Assembly: GCA_030695945.1 (NCBI GenBank)
Contig: JAUYOG010000004.1
Location: forward strand, 83,448 to 147,447
Direction: 5' to 3'
DNA from: Ramlibacter sp.
Lineage (GTDB): Bacteria; Pseudomonadota; Gammaproteobacteria; Burkholderiales; Burkholderiaceae_C
Length of the DNA stretch: 64,000 bases
Part shown: piece by piece, positions 1 through 8,646 of the stretch
How positions within the stretch are numbered: position 1 is the stretch's first letter
Layout: the number at the start of each line of letters is the position of its first letter
Position numbers and translations under genes: made by a program
The notes under the pieces: generated by a model
The model's input: only the letters and a program-made list of their open reading frames with translations
Databases searched by the model: none
What the model was told of the DNA's origin: nothing

Positions 1-231
1 CGGCGGCGCTTCCTTCCAGCCCATCTCGGCCATGATGCGGCGCGCATGCTTGCCCTCGTGCTCTGCCATCGTGCGAAACAGCGACGCCACTTCGTGGTTG
101 TTGTGCTGCTCCAGCGTGTCGGCGAACTCGGTGTAGCGCTCGGTGGCATCCTGCTCCATCAGGAGCGCCTGGGCCATGAATTCTTCCAGCGTCTGCGGGC
201 CTTGCACGACGGGGACTGTGGGATTGCTCAT
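1..231 (-). CDS. Ferritin-like (rubrerythrin-type) domain protein, partial
   Basis: The gene starts at 231 and runs off the left edge; 77 residues are visible. They form the first half of a ferritin-like four-helix bundle: an E-x6-Y metal-ligand helix (EQDATERY, residues 26-33) and a second helix with ExxH (E59, H62). Proteins of this family bind a di-iron centre and usually act in iron handling or peroxide protection. Its ATG overlaps the TGA of korB by four bases, so it is very probably translated with korAB. Inferred role: protecting the oxygen-sensitive ferredoxin/benzoyl-CoA system or handling its iron. The C-terminus, and any rubredoxin domain, cannot be seen. Confidence 0.8.
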   Translation of the reverse strand, partial: MSNPTVPVVQGPQTLEEFMAQALLMEQDATERYTEFADTLEQHNNHEVASLFRTMAEHEGKHARRIMAEMGWKEAPP

Positions 232-1067
232 GGTTCGAACTCCGCTTCGAGGTCGGCCACATCGGCGCGCTGCGCCACCGGCGCCGTGGGATAGGGTTTG
301 CGGTCGCCCGCATACAGCACGCCGATGTTGAAGCCGTCGTCGGTCATGATGCGGCGCGCCGCGCGGGCCGCGTCGTCGGTCGGCTCCACCGCCGCTGCGT
401 GCACCATGCTCTTCCACTCGCGCTGTTCGGGGCGGAAAGTGACGCACGGACTCAGGATCTCGACGAACGAGAAGCCCGGATGGCGGATCGCCTGGGCAAT
501 GATGTCGGCGGTGCCGGCCTGGTCGCCCGAGAAGGCCCGCGCCACGAAGTTGGCGCCCGAGGCCAGCGCGATCACCAGCGGATGGAACGAGCGGATGCCG
601 GTGCCCCCGGGCGAGAGCTTGTTGTCCCAATCGGGTTCGGTAGTGGGCGACGCCTGGCCCTTGGTCATGCCGTACACGTGGTTGTCCATGACGATGTAGG
701 TCAGGTCCACGTTGCGGCGGCAGGCATGCAGGAAGTGGTTGCCGCCGATCGAGTAGCCGTCGCCGTCGCCGCTGGCGACGACCACCGTGAGGTCCGGCCG
801 CGCGACCTTCAGGCCCGTCGCGGCCGCGAGCGAGCGGCCATGCACGCCGTGGAAACCGTAGCACGAGGTGTAGGCCGGGATGCGCGACGAGCAGCCGATG
901 CCCGAGACCACGGCCACCTGGTGCGGCGGCAGCTGCAATTGCGCGAGCGCCTTGGTGAGCGACCCCAGCACGGTGTAGTCGCCGCAGCCGGGGCACCAGA
1001 TCGGCTTGTAGCCGGACTTGTATTGCGCCGCCGTCATCACGGCCGGCGGGGGAACCATGTCGTTCAT
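228..1067 (-). CDS. korB: 2-oxoacid:ferredoxin oxidoreductase, beta subunit
   Basis: 279 residues. This TPP-binding subunit works with KorA to oxidise a 2-oxoacid (probably 2-oxoglutarate) with CoA and reduce ferredoxin. Visible signs are the N-terminal CPGCGDY motif (C25, C28), GIGCSS, and the TPP/Mg motif beginning GDGDGYSIGGNH with an Asn further on. In Thauera, KorAB regenerates the reduced ferredoxin used by benzoyl-CoA reductase; the position beside bcr genes suggests the same here. The ATG at 1067 was chosen because it overlaps the korA stop (ATGA) and is preceded by AGGAGCT; an upstream ATG at 1121 would overlap korA without reason. Confidence 0.9.
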   Translation of the reverse strand: MNDMVPPPAVMTAAQYKSGYKPIWCPGCGDYTVLGSLTKALAQLQLPPHQVAVVSGIGCSSRIPAYTSCYGFHGVHGRSLAAATGLKVARPDLTVVVASGDGDGYSIGGNHFLHACRRNVDLTYIVMDNHVYGMTKGQASPTTEPDWDNKLSPGGTGIRSFHPLVIALASGANFVARAFSGDQAGTADIIAQAIRHPGFSFVEILSPCVTFRPEQREWKSMVHAAAVEPTDDAARAARRIMTDDGFNIGVLYAGDRKPYPTAPVAQRADVADLEAEFEP

Positions 1068-2836
1068 ACGAGCTCCTCTTGCGCCACTGCGTGGCCGGCC
1101 CATTCGAGAATCGCTTCGCACACCTCGCCGGGGCGCAGCGGCAGCGGGCCCGGCCGATGGAAACTGGCCGGTTTCGACGGCAGGTCGACCATGGCGCGCA
1201 GGTAACGCAGCAGCTGCGCACCGTGGTTCTGCTCGATCACCATCACATGCCGAACGCCGGCCAGCGCCCTGTCGAACGCCTCCTGCCGCAGCGGCGCCAG
1301 CAGCCGCAGCCCGACGAAGCGCACCGCAACGCCGCGTGCCGCGGCGCGCCTGATCGCCTCGCGCACCGGGCCGCTCGACGAACCGAAGGTGATCACGGCC
1401 ACGTCGCCCAGGCCCTCGACATCGGCCCAGCGCCTGCCGTAGTCATGCATCAGCAGTTTGCGCTCGCGCTTGTCGAGCTGCAGGCGGTGGTCGCGCGACT
1501 GGCTGCTGGGGATCGCGCCTTCGGTGTGCTCAAGGCCGTCGGCGGTATAGACCGTGCCGGGCGTTCCGGGGATCGCCATCGGCGACACGCCGGAGGGCGT
1601 GTCGCGGTAGCGCTTGTAGTCGGGCGTGTTCGCTTCGACGGTCAGCCGGGTGCCGCCCTTGGTGGGAACGGCCGTCGGCTTGTCGATGATGGCACGCGAC
1701 TGGCCCATGAACTGGTCCGACAGCACGATGGCCGGCGCCTGCAGGGCCTCCGCCAGCTCCACGGCCCACTGCGTCGTGGCCACGCAATCGGAGATCGACG
1801 CCGGCGCCAGCACGAGGCGCGGCGCGTCGCCGTGCAGGCCGCTGACGGCGAACGACAGGTCGCTCTGTTCGCTCTTGGCCGGGATGCCGGTGGACGGGCC
1901 GCCGCGCATGACGTCCACCACGACGATGGGCACCTCCGCGGCGACCGCCAGGCCGATGCCCTCCGTCATCAGTGCCAGCCCGGGGCCGGCCGTCGCGGTG
2001 AGCGAGGGCACGCCACCGTAGGAGGCGCCGATGATCATGTTGACGGAGGCCAGCTCGTCCTCGGCCTGCAGCAGCGAGCCGCCGACCTTGGCCAAAGCCG
2101 GCGCCATCCACTCCAGCAGCTCGGTGGCGGGTGTGATCGGGTAAGCCGCGACGAACCGGACGCCGCCGCGCAGCGCGCCATAGCCGGCGGCCTCGTTGCC
2201 GCTCACGGTCCAGCGTCCCAGCGGTTGCGCCGTGGAGGTCCGCAGCGGCGCCAGCCCCCTGATGTCGGCCGCGGCCGCCATGCCCTCGTGCAGCGCCTTG
2301 ATGTTGGCCGCGAGCGAAGCCTCGGGCCGCTTCCAGCTGCGGCGCACCGCCGCCTCCAGCGCCGCCGCGGGCAGGCCCGCCAGCGCGCCGGCCAGGCCCA
2401 GCGCCAGCATGTTGATCCAGCTGCCGGGCATGCCCTTGGTCATTTTCTTCAGCGGCAGCACGACCGATTGCGCGCCGCTCGCCAGGAACACCGGCGGCAC
2501 CTCGCCGCCATCGGCGTCGCCGATGACGACGCTGCCCGCGTGCAACGGAATCTCGTCGGCGAAGCGGTGCACGTTCTGCCAGTCGATCGCCAGCAGCAGG
2601 TCGAAGCTGTCGTCGAGCGACTCGAGCGGCGTTGTGCCCAGCCTCAGCAGGGCCGCCGCCTCACCGCCGCGAATCTGCGGGCCGCTGGTGCGGACCATCA
2701 GTCCGTACAAACCCGCACGCGCCGCCGCATCGAGCAGCAAGTTGCCGGCCGTCATCACGCCGCTGCCACCGCTGCCGGCGATGGCGATCGAAAGCCCCGT
2801 GCCCGGGGGCTTCGGGGGTGACGAGGGCCTTTTCAT
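1064..2836 (-). CDS. korA: 2-oxoacid:ferredoxin oxidoreductase, fused gamma-alpha subunit
   Basis: 590 residues. The first ~190 residues are the gamma domain (starts IAGSGGSGVMTAGN) and the remainder is the pyrimidine-binding alpha domain (AAYPITPATELLEWM, then GPGLALMTEGIGLA). This gamma-alpha fusion is the usual form of KorA, about 580-620 residues. It forms the enzyme with KorB, whose gene overlaps by four bases. The product is reduced low-potential ferredoxin, here most likely for BcrABCD through the ferredoxin at 10933. It is divergent from had, and the shared 244-bp region holds an FNR-type site. The start at 2836 has only a weak GGAA upstream; an in-frame ATG at 2887 is possible but would add residues unlike the family. 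Confidence 0.88.
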   Translation of the reverse strand: MKRPSSPPKPPGTGLSIAIAGSGGSGVMTAGNLLLDAAARAGLYGLMVRTSGPQIRGGEAAALLRLGTTPLESLDDSFDLLLAIDWQNVHRFADEIPLHAGSVVIGDADGGEVPPVFLASGAQSVVLPLKKMTKGMPGSWINMLALGLAGALAGLPAAALEAAVRRSWKRPEASLAANIKALHEGMAAAADIRGLAPLRTSTAQPLGRWTVSGNEAAGYGALRGGVRFVAAYPITPATELLEWMAPALAKVGGSLLQAEDELASVNMIIGASYGGVPSLTATAGPGLALMTEGIGLAVAAEVPIVVVDVMRGGPSTGIPAKSEQSDLSFAVSGLHGDAPRLVLAPASISDCVATTQWAVELAEALQAPAIVLSDQFMGQSRAIIDKPTAVPTKGGTRLTVEANTPDYKRYRDTPSGVSPMAIPGTPGTVYTADGLEHTEGAIPSSQSRDHRLQLDKRERKLLMHDYGRRWADVEGLGDVAVITFGSSSGPVREAIRRAAARGVAVRFVGLRLLAPLRQEAFDRALAGVRHVMVIEQNHGAQLLRYLRAMVDLPSKPASFHRPGPLPLRPGEVCEAILEWAGHAVAQEELV

Positions 2837-2927
2837 CGGCCGGGTTCCATTGTCGAGTGAAGCATCCACGCTTTGTCTCCTGCACATCTCATGGCTCGCA
2901 GTAAACGGTTTGCGCGCCGGACAGACC

Positions 2928-2941
2928 TTGACAAAGATCAA
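2928..2941. promoter_or_regulatory. FNR/Anr-type binding site between korA and had
   Basis: TTGACAAAGATCAA matches the FNR consensus TTGAT-N4-ATCAA at 9 of 10 positions. A -10-like CACAAT lies at 2964-2969 on the + strand, which would put the site near -41.5 relative to a start around 2976, the standard class II activation position. This fits oxygen control of an enzyme system that works only without oxygen. Either direction could be served because the site is palindromic. Confidence 0.7.
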
Positions 2942-2963
2942 GGTTCCCTCGCGAAAGGCTCTC

Positions 2964-2969
2964 CACAAT
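2964..2969 (+). promoter_or_regulatory. Putative -10 element of the had-bcr operon
   Basis: CACAAT, four of six matches to TATAAT, 22 bp downstream of the FNR-type site and 112 bp before the had start codon. No convincing -35 box is present, as expected for an FNR-activated class II promoter. Confidence 0.45.
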
Positions 2970-2981
2970 GGCCAAAATGCG

Positions 2982-3007
2982 TAATCCGGTACTGCATTAC
3001 CAGATTA
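2982..3007. promoter_or_regulatory. Inverted-repeat operator downstream of the had promoter
   Basis: Arms TAATCCGGTA (2982-2991) and TACCAGATTA (2998-3007) are inverted copies with one mismatch and a 6-bp spacer. The site begins about 6 bp after the predicted transcription start, a typical repressor position. It could bind a benzoate- or benzoyl-CoA-responsive regulator; none is encoded in this window, so the binding protein is unknown. Confidence 0.55.
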
Positions 3008-3080
3008 GGCCGGTTCCCGGATGCTGACAAGCCCGGTTTCCGGCTCCCGCCGCACCGGCTTTTCCTGAAAGGTTTCGCTC

Positions 3081-4145
3081 ATGAGCATCGATGCCCACCG
3101 CTGGTTGATGACGGCTCCCAACGCACCGCTGGTGCGCAGCGAGTTCAAGGCGCACGCGCAGGTCGGCGAAGTGGTGGTCGCGATCGCCGGCTGCGGCGTC
3201 TGCCACACCGACCTCGGCTACTACTACGACGGGGTGCGCACCAACCAGCCTCTGCCGCTGGCCCTCGGCCACGAGATCAGCGGCGTGGTGGTGGAAGCGG
3301 GCGACGGCGCGCAAGCCTGGATCGGCAAGTCGGTGATCGTGCCGGCCGTGCTGCCCTGCGGCGAATGCGACCTGTGCAAACGCGGGCTCACCACGATCTG
3401 CCGCGCGCAGAAGATGCCCGGCAACGACATCCAGGGCGGCTTCGCCTCGCACATCGTCGTGCCGGCGCGCGGCCTGTGCGAAGTGGACCTGCCGCGCCTT
3501 TCGGCCGCGGGCCTCGAGCTGGCGCAGGTTTCCATCGTGGCCGATGCGCTCACCACGCCCTACCAGGCGGTGCGGCGCGCGGGCGTCGTCCCGGGCAGCC
3601 TGGCCATCGTGGTCGGCGCCGGTGGCGTCGGCGGCTACTGCGTGCAGGTGGCGCGCGCGTTCGGCGCGACGGTCGTCGCGATCGACGTGGACGACGCCAA
3701 GCTCGCGGCGATCAAGGAGCACGGCGCATCGCTGACGCTCAACAGCCGGCAGCTCGACGGCAAGGCGATCAAGGCCGCCGTCAACGATTTCGCCAAGGCC
3801 AACGGCCTGCGCCGCACCGAGTGGTTCATCTTCGAGTGCTCGGGCAGCGCGGGCGGCCAGCTCACCGCGTACGGATTGCTGGTGCATGGCGCCACGCTGT
3901 CGGTGGTCGGCTTCACCATGGACAAGGTCGAGGTGCGGCTGTCCAACCTCATGGCCTTCGACGCGCGCGCGCTCGGCAACTGGGGCTGCCCGCCCGAGTA
4001 CTACCCCGCCGCGCTGGACCTGGTGCTGGACGGCAAGGTGCAGATCGCGGCCTTCGTCGAAAAGCGCCCGCTGGCCACGATCAACGAAGTGTTCGCCGCC
4101 GTGCACGCCCACGAAATCCGCAAGCGCGTGGTGCTCGTGCCCTGA
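3081..4145 (+). CDS. had: 6-hydroxycyclohex-1-ene-1-carbonyl-CoA dehydrogenase
   Basis: 354 residues, a zinc-dependent medium-chain dehydrogenase. It oxidises the hydroxyacyl-CoA made by Dch to 6-oxocyclohex-1-ene-1-carbonyl-CoA with NAD. Visible: catalytic zinc region GCGVCHTD (C38, H42 vicinity) and GHE (63-65), structural zinc cysteines C93, C96, C99 and C107, and a Rossmann motif GAGGVGG followed by an acidic residue (VVAIDVDD), consistent with NAD. It is first in the rightward operon had-oah-dch-bcrCBAD-fdx, and that context is what distinguishes Had from other alcohol dehydrogenases. The start has a GAAAGG ribosome site. Confidence 0.9.
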   Translation: MSIDAHRWLMTAPNAPLVRSEFKAHAQVGEVVVAIAGCGVCHTDLGYYYDGVRTNQPLPLALGHEISGVVVEAGDGAQAWIGKSVIVPAVLPCGECDLCKRGLTTICRAQKMPGNDIQGGFASHIVVPARGLCEVDLPRLSAAGLELAQVSIVADALTTPYQAVRRAGVVPGSLAIVVGAGGVGGYCVQVARAFGATVVAIDVDDAKLAAIKEHGASLTLNSRQLDGKAIKAAVNDFAKANGLRRTEWFIFECSGSAGGQLTAYGLLVHGATLSVVGFTMDKVEVRLSNLMAFDARALGNWGCPPEYYPAALDLVLDGKVQIAAFVEKRPLATINEVFAAVHAHEIRKRVVLVP

Positions 4146-4187
4146 CCGCCTTTTGAGAACAACCCGCGAAACGACCCAGGAGACCCC

Positions 4188-5309
4188 ATGAACGCCCCGG
4201 AAACCTTTCCCCCCATGCTCGACTTCAAGAACCACGACCTGGTGGACGACACCAGCAAGCCGGGGGTGCGCTACGAGAAGCGCCCCGCACGCAAGCCGGA
4301 CGGCAGCGTGGTGCCGGGCCTGTACAACGCGTGGATCACGCTGGACAACCAGCCGCAGTACAACTCCTACACGACCGACATGGTCAAGGGCGTGATCCTG
4401 GCGCTGCGCGCTGCGTCCAACGCCCGCGACGTCAACTGCATCGTCTTCACCGGCGCCGGCGACAAGGCCTTCTGCACCGGGGGCAACACCAAGGAATACG
4501 CCGAGTACTACGCCGGCCAGCCGCAGGAATACCGCCAGTACCTGCGCCTGTTCAACGACATGGTCACCGCCCTGCTGCTGGCCGACAAGCCCGTGATCTG
4601 CCGCGTCAACGGCATGCGCATCGGCGGCGGCCAGGAGATCGGCATGGCCTGCGACTTCTCCGTCGCCTCGGACCTGGCCAAGTTCGGCCAGGCTGGCCCC
4701 AAGCACGGCTCCGCCCCGATCGGCGGCGCCACCGACTTCCTGCCGCTGATGGTGGGCGCGGAGCGCGCGATGATGGCCTGCGTGCTGTGCGAGCCCTTCT
4801 CCGCGCACCAGGCCTACCAGATGGGCATCCTTACCGACGTCGTCCCCGCCCTGAAGGTGGACGGCAAGTTCGTCGCCAACCCGATGGTGGAGACGCAACG
4901 CCAGTACGACGAGTTCGGCCGCATGGTGTACGGCACGTCCAAGACCGGCGACGCGGCCAAGGAAGGCAAGGCGCTGATGGCCAAGGGCACGGTGGACCTG
5001 TCGATGCTCGACGCGAAGGTCGAGGAGCTGTGCGCCAAGATCCTGCTCACCTTCCCCGAGTGCACGCTCAAGACGCTGGAGGAGCTGCGCAAGCCCAAGC
5101 TCGCCGCCTGGGACCGCAACAAGGAAAGCTCGCGCGCCTGGCTGTCGCTGAACATGATGACCGAAGCGCGCGCCGGCTTCACGGCCTTCAACGAAGGCAC
5201 CAAGGACAACCGCGAGGCCGACTTCATCCTTCTGCGCCAGCAACTGGCCGCCGGCGCTTCGTGGCTCGGCGCGCTGCATGACGACATCCAGCCGAAGAAC
5301 AAGCATTAG
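4188..5309 (+). CDS. oah: 6-oxocyclohex-1-ene-1-carbonyl-CoA hydrolase
   Basis: 373 residues, the usual length of Oah. It belongs to the crotonase superfamily but performs hydration plus hydrolytic ring opening to 3-hydroxypimelyl-CoA, ending the upper benzoyl-CoA pathway. The crotonase core is visible: FTGAGDKAFCTGG (oxyanion-hole loop) and GMRIGGGQEIGMACD. The long N-terminal extension (about 45 residues before NAWITLDN) and the C-terminal helices match Oah rather than ordinary enoyl-CoA hydratases. It lies 42 bp after had and is preceded by CAGGAGA. Confidence 0.9.
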   Translation: MNAPETFPPMLDFKNHDLVDDTSKPGVRYEKRPARKPDGSVVPGLYNAWITLDNQPQYNSYTTDMVKGVILALRAASNARDVNCIVFTGAGDKAFCTGGNTKEYAEYYAGQPQEYRQYLRLFNDMVTALLLADKPVICRVNGMRIGGGQEIGMACDFSVASDLAKFGQAGPKHGSAPIGGATDFLPLMVGAERAMMACVLCEPFSAHQAYQMGILTDVVPALKVDGKFVANPMVETQRQYDEFGRMVYGTSKTGDAAKEGKALMAKGTVDLSMLDAKVEELCAKILLTFPECTLKTLEELRKPKLAAWDRNKESSRAWLSLNMMTEARAGFTAFNEGTKDNREADFILLRQQLAAGASWLGALHDDIQPKNKH

Positions 5310-5318
5310 GCAGTGACC

Positions 5319-6092
5319 ATGAGCGACTCTCCGTTCAAAGCCTGGACCGAACGCGATGGCGCGCTCTTGCGCCTGCGCCTATCCCGCCCCAAGGCCAACC
5401 TGGTCGACGCCGAGATGATCCGCGCGCTGCACGGCGCGCTGGTGGAATTCCACAAGCACCCGGGCAGCCTGCGCGGCGCGCTGCTGGATGCCGAAGGGCC
5501 GCACTTCAGCTTCGGCGCCAGCGTGGAGGAGCACCTGCCCGCGAAGTGCGCGAAGATGCTCGGCGCGCTGCACGCGCTGCTGGTGGGGATGCTGGAGTTT
5601 CCGGTGCCGATCCTGGTCGCGGTGCGCGGGCAATGCCTGGGCGGCGGGTTGGAAGTGGCGCTGGCCGCCGGCCCGATCTTCGCGGCGCCCGCCGCGCAGT
5701 TCGGCCAGCCGGAGATCAAGCTCGGCGTGTTCGCCCCGGCCGCCTCCGTGCTGCTGCCCTACCGCGTGTCGCGCCCCGTGGCGGAGGACCTGCTCTTCAG
5801 CGGGCGGTCGATCTCCGGCGCGGAAGCGCTGGCGAGCGGCTTGGTGCAGGGCCTGGCCGAAGACCCGGAAGCCGCGGCCCTCGCCTGGTTCGAAGCCCAT
5901 CTGCAGGAGCGCAGCGGCGCCGCGCTCGCCTGTGCCCTTGCCGCCGCGCGCGGCCAGATGCTGGTCGACGTGCGCCGCCGGCTCGCCGAAGTCGAGCACC
6001 TCTATCTCGAGCGCCTGATGCGCACCCATGATGCCAACGAGGGCCTCGCGGCCTTCATGGAAAAGCGCCCTGCGGCGTGGACCCACCGCTAA
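5319..6092 (+). CDS. dch: Cyclohexa-1,5-diene-1-carbonyl-CoA hydratase
   Basis: 257 residues. It adds water to the dienoyl-CoA produced by benzoyl-CoA reductase, giving 6-hydroxycyclohex-1-ene-1-carbonyl-CoA for Had. Crotonase fold: FSFGASVEEH for the first oxyanion-hole segment and RGQCLGGGLEVALA for the second. The gene lies nine bases after the oah stop. A GTG at 5313 is in frame, but the ATG at 5319 is preferred, with AGGCAG upstream. Identification rests on family plus position between oah and bcrC. Confidence 0.86.
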   Translation: MSDSPFKAWTERDGALLRLRLSRPKANLVDAEMIRALHGALVEFHKHPGSLRGALLDAEGPHFSFGASVEEHLPAKCAKMLGALHALLVGMLEFPVPILVAVRGQCLGGGLEVALAAGPIFAAPAAQFGQPEIKLGVFAPAASVLLPYRVSRPVAEDLLFSGRSISGAEALASGLVQGLAEDPEAAALAWFEAHLQERSGAALACALAAARGQMLVDVRRRLAEVEHLYLERLMRTHDANEGLAAFMEKRPAAWTHR

Positions 6093-6105
6093 CCGGAGCC
6101 CAGCC

Positions 6106-7287
6106 ATGTTGACCACGCTCTCCCCCGTCCAACGCATCGTCGATCGCTGCACCCAGCTGTTCGAGGATCTCGACTTCACCGCCGTCAAGGAATGGAAAGC
6201 CGCCGTCCCCGGCCGCAAGGCCATCGGCTACCTGCCCATCTACGTGCCGCGCGAGCTCATTCACGCCGCCGGCATGCTGCCGGTGGGCATCCTCGGCGGC
6301 GGCGACGCGCTGGAGGTGATCCAGGGCGACGCCTACTACCAGAGCTACATCTGCCGCATCCCGCGCTCGACCATCGAGCTGGGCCTCACGGGCCGGCTCG
6401 ACTGCATGGACGGCATGCTGTTCCCCTCGATCTGCGACGTGATCCGCAACCTCTCGGGCATGTGGCAGATCCTGTTCCCGGACAAATACGTCAAGTACAT
6501 CGACGTGCCGCAGAACTATGTCGATTCCATCGGCGGCAACTTCTACATCCAGGAGATGCAGACGTTGCGCGAGGACCTGGGCAAGCTGCGCGGCAAGGAG
6601 ATCACCGACGCCGAGCTGAACGCCTCGATCGCCGTCTACAACGACAACCGCGACGCGGTGCGAGAGCTGTATGCCTACCGCGCGGCCAAGCCCTGGCAGG
6701 CGCCCACGTCGGAGGTGTACGTGCTGCTGCGCGCCGGCATGGTGCTGCCGCCGGAAGACCACACGGTGCTGATCCGCGAGTACCTCGAGGCCACGGACGC
6801 CGAGCCCCGCGCCAAGCGCGACAACGCCCGCGTGGTGCTGACCGGCGCGTTCTGCGAGCAGCCGCCGCTGTCGCTCATCAAGTCGATCGAGATGTCGGGT
6901 TGCTACGTGGTGGACGACGACTTCATGCTGGTCACCCGCTGGCTGCTCGACGAGGTGCCGGCGGACGCGAACCCACTCGACGAGCTGTCCAAGGCCTTCC
7001 TGCACCGCTCCGCCTCCACCGCCGCCAAGTACGACACCACCCGCGCGGAAAAGGGCGTCTACCTGCTCAAGCAGGTGAAGACCCGCGGCGCCGAGGGCGT
7101 GATCTTCGCGGCGCCCTCGTTCTGCGACCCGGCGTTGCTCGAGCGGCCGATGCTGCAGGACGTGCTGGCGCAGCACAAGGTTCCCTACACCGCGTTCAAG
7201 TACGCGGAGAACACGGGCCAGATGGCCCCCATCCGTGAACAGGCCGGCACCTTCGCCGATTCCATCAAGCTTTGGAGCGTCAAATGA
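6106..7287 (+). CDS. bcrC: Benzoyl-CoA reductase subunit C
   Basis: 393 residues, HgdB/2-hydroxyacyl-CoA dehydratase family. BcrB and BcrC form the module that binds benzoyl-CoA and a [4Fe-4S] cluster and carries out two-electron ring reduction driven by ATP hydrolysis in BcrAD. Cys-containing segments typical of the family are visible (QSYICRIPRS, GAFCEQPP, APSFCDPA). The gene order C-B-A-D is that of the Thauera-type class I enzyme. The ATG at 6106 follows CGGAGCC; it starts 13 bases after dch and overlaps bcrB by four bases. Confidence 0.93.
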   Translation: MLTTLSPVQRIVDRCTQLFEDLDFTAVKEWKAAVPGRKAIGYLPIYVPRELIHAAGMLPVGILGGGDALEVIQGDAYYQSYICRIPRSTIELGLTGRLDCMDGMLFPSICDVIRNLSGMWQILFPDKYVKYIDVPQNYVDSIGGNFYIQEMQTLREDLGKLRGKEITDAELNASIAVYNDNRDAVRELYAYRAAKPWQAPTSEVYVLLRAGMVLPPEDHTVLIREYLEATDAEPRAKRDNARVVLTGAFCEQPPLSLIKSIEMSGCYVVDDDFMLVTRWLLDEVPADANPLDELSKAFLHRSASTAAKYDTTRAEKGVYLLKQVKTRGAEGVIFAAPSFCDPALLERPMLQDVLAQHKVPYTAFKYAENTGQMAPIREQAGTFADSIKLWSVK

Positions 7288-8633
7288 ACACCACCATCCA
7301 GATGCCGGAAAGCAAGAAGAAGGTCCCCGTCGCCGAGAAGGACGACGCGATGAATCTCCAGAAGGAGATGATCAACGCGAATTACATGGACCTCGCGATG
7401 GCGCACTCGCAGGGCCGCAAGGTGGCCGCGACCTTCGTGCCGGGCAACCTCAACGAGCTGCTGATGTGCTTCAACCTGGCGCGCAGCCTGCCCGAGACCA
7501 ACGCGCTGCAGAACGGCATGCGCAAGAAATCCGGCAAGATGATCATGGACGCCGAGCGCGACGGCCAGAGCGAGGACGTCTGCACCTACGTCAAGGCGGA
7601 CCTGGGCGCGATGATGGGCGGCGAGATCGGCCCCACCGGCGAGCCGCTGCCCAAGCCCGACATCCTGCTGCTGTCGTACACCGGCTGCTTCACCTTCATG
7701 AAGTGGTTCGAGCTGATCCGCCACAAGTACGGCTGCGAAACGGTGATGCTGCACGTGCCCTACCAGAGCGAGGGCCGGATCCAGCCCAACATGCGCGAGT
7801 ACGTGGTCAAGCAGCTGAAGGAAACCGTGATCCCGACGCTGGAGCGCATCTCCGGCATCAAGTTCGACATCGACCGCCTTCGCCAGTACATGCGCGAGTC
7901 GGCCAAGGCCGAGGAAGACCTGGTGCAGGTGCTGCAGTCGGCCAAGAACCGGCCTTCGCCGATCGACGGGTACTTCGGCGCGGTGTACTACATCGGCCCG
8001 ATCTTCACCGCGTTCCGCGGCACCACGCAGGCCACGGACTACTACCGCATGCTGCGCGCCGAGATCGAGCAGCGCGTGCGCGAGGGCCGCGGCCCGATGA
8101 CGCCCGAAGGCGAGATGAAGGACGAGAAGTACCGCCTCATCGTCGAGGGCCCGCCCAACTGGACGAGCTTCCGCGACTTCTGGAAGATGTTCTACGACGA
8201 GGGCGCGGTGGTGGTCTCGTCCACCTATGCGAAGGTGGGCGGCCTGTACGACTTCGGCTTCCGCCACGACCCGGAGAACCCGCTCGAGTCGCTGGCCGAC
8301 TACTGCCTGGGCTGCTACACCAACCTGAACATGCCCTCGCGGATCGACATGATCTGCAAGTACATCGAGGAATACCAGGCCGACGGGCTGCTGATCAACT
8401 CGATCAAGAGCTGCAACAGCTTCTCGGCGGGCCAGCTGCTGATCCTGCGCGAGGTGGAAAAGCGCACCGGTAAGCCGGCGGCCTTCATCGAGACGGACCT
8501 GGTCGACCCGCGCTACTTCTCGGGAGCCAACGTGAAGAACCGGCTGGAGAGCTACTTCCAGATGATCAAGCAGAAGCGCACCACCGGCATCGGCGAGCAT
8601 GCGCCGAAGGTCATCCCCATCACCCTGAACTGA
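7284..8633 (+). CDS. bcrB: Benzoyl-CoA reductase subunit B
   Basis: 449 residues, same superfamily as BcrC and the larger catalytic-module partner. Family cysteines occur at [19 protein letters not shown] and [10 protein letters not shown]; the last resembles the C-terminal cluster/substrate-binding region of this family. Its ATG overlaps the bcrC stop (ATGA), indicating coupled translation. An ATG 12 bases upstream is in frame but lies inside bcrC. Confidence 0.93.
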   Translation: MNTTIQMPESKKKVPVAEKDDAMNLQKEMINANYMDLAMAHSQGRKVAATFVPGNLNELLMCFNLARSLPETNALQNGMRKKSGKMIMDAERDGQSEDVCTYVKADLGAMMGGEIGPTGEPLPKPDILLLSYTGCFTFMKWFELIRHKYGCETVMLHVPYQSEGRIQPNMREYVVKQLKETVIPTLERISGIKFDIDRLRQYMRESAKAEEDLVQVLQSAKNRPSPIDGYFGAVYYIGPIFTAFRGTTQATDYYRMLRAEIEQRVREGRGPMTPEGEMKDEKYRLIVEGPPNWTSFRDFWKMFYDEGAVVVSSTYAKVGGLYDFGFRHDPENPLESLADYCLGCYTNLNMPSRIDMICKYIEEYQADGLLINSIKSCNSFSAGQLLILREVEKRTGKPAAFIETDLVDPRYFSGANVKNRLESYFQMIKQKRTTGIGEHAPKVIPITLN

Positions 8634-8646
8634 AGGCGAGGACACC

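Noticed and set aside
2997..5306. 769-codon open frame on the minus strand opposite had and oah
   Set aside because: Its translation is low-complexity (His, Ala, Arg, Val rich) and it is a frame shadow of two clear enzymes with family motifs. Similar long antisense frames opposite korA, ttuD/multicopper oxidase and the FtsX permease were rejected for the same reason.
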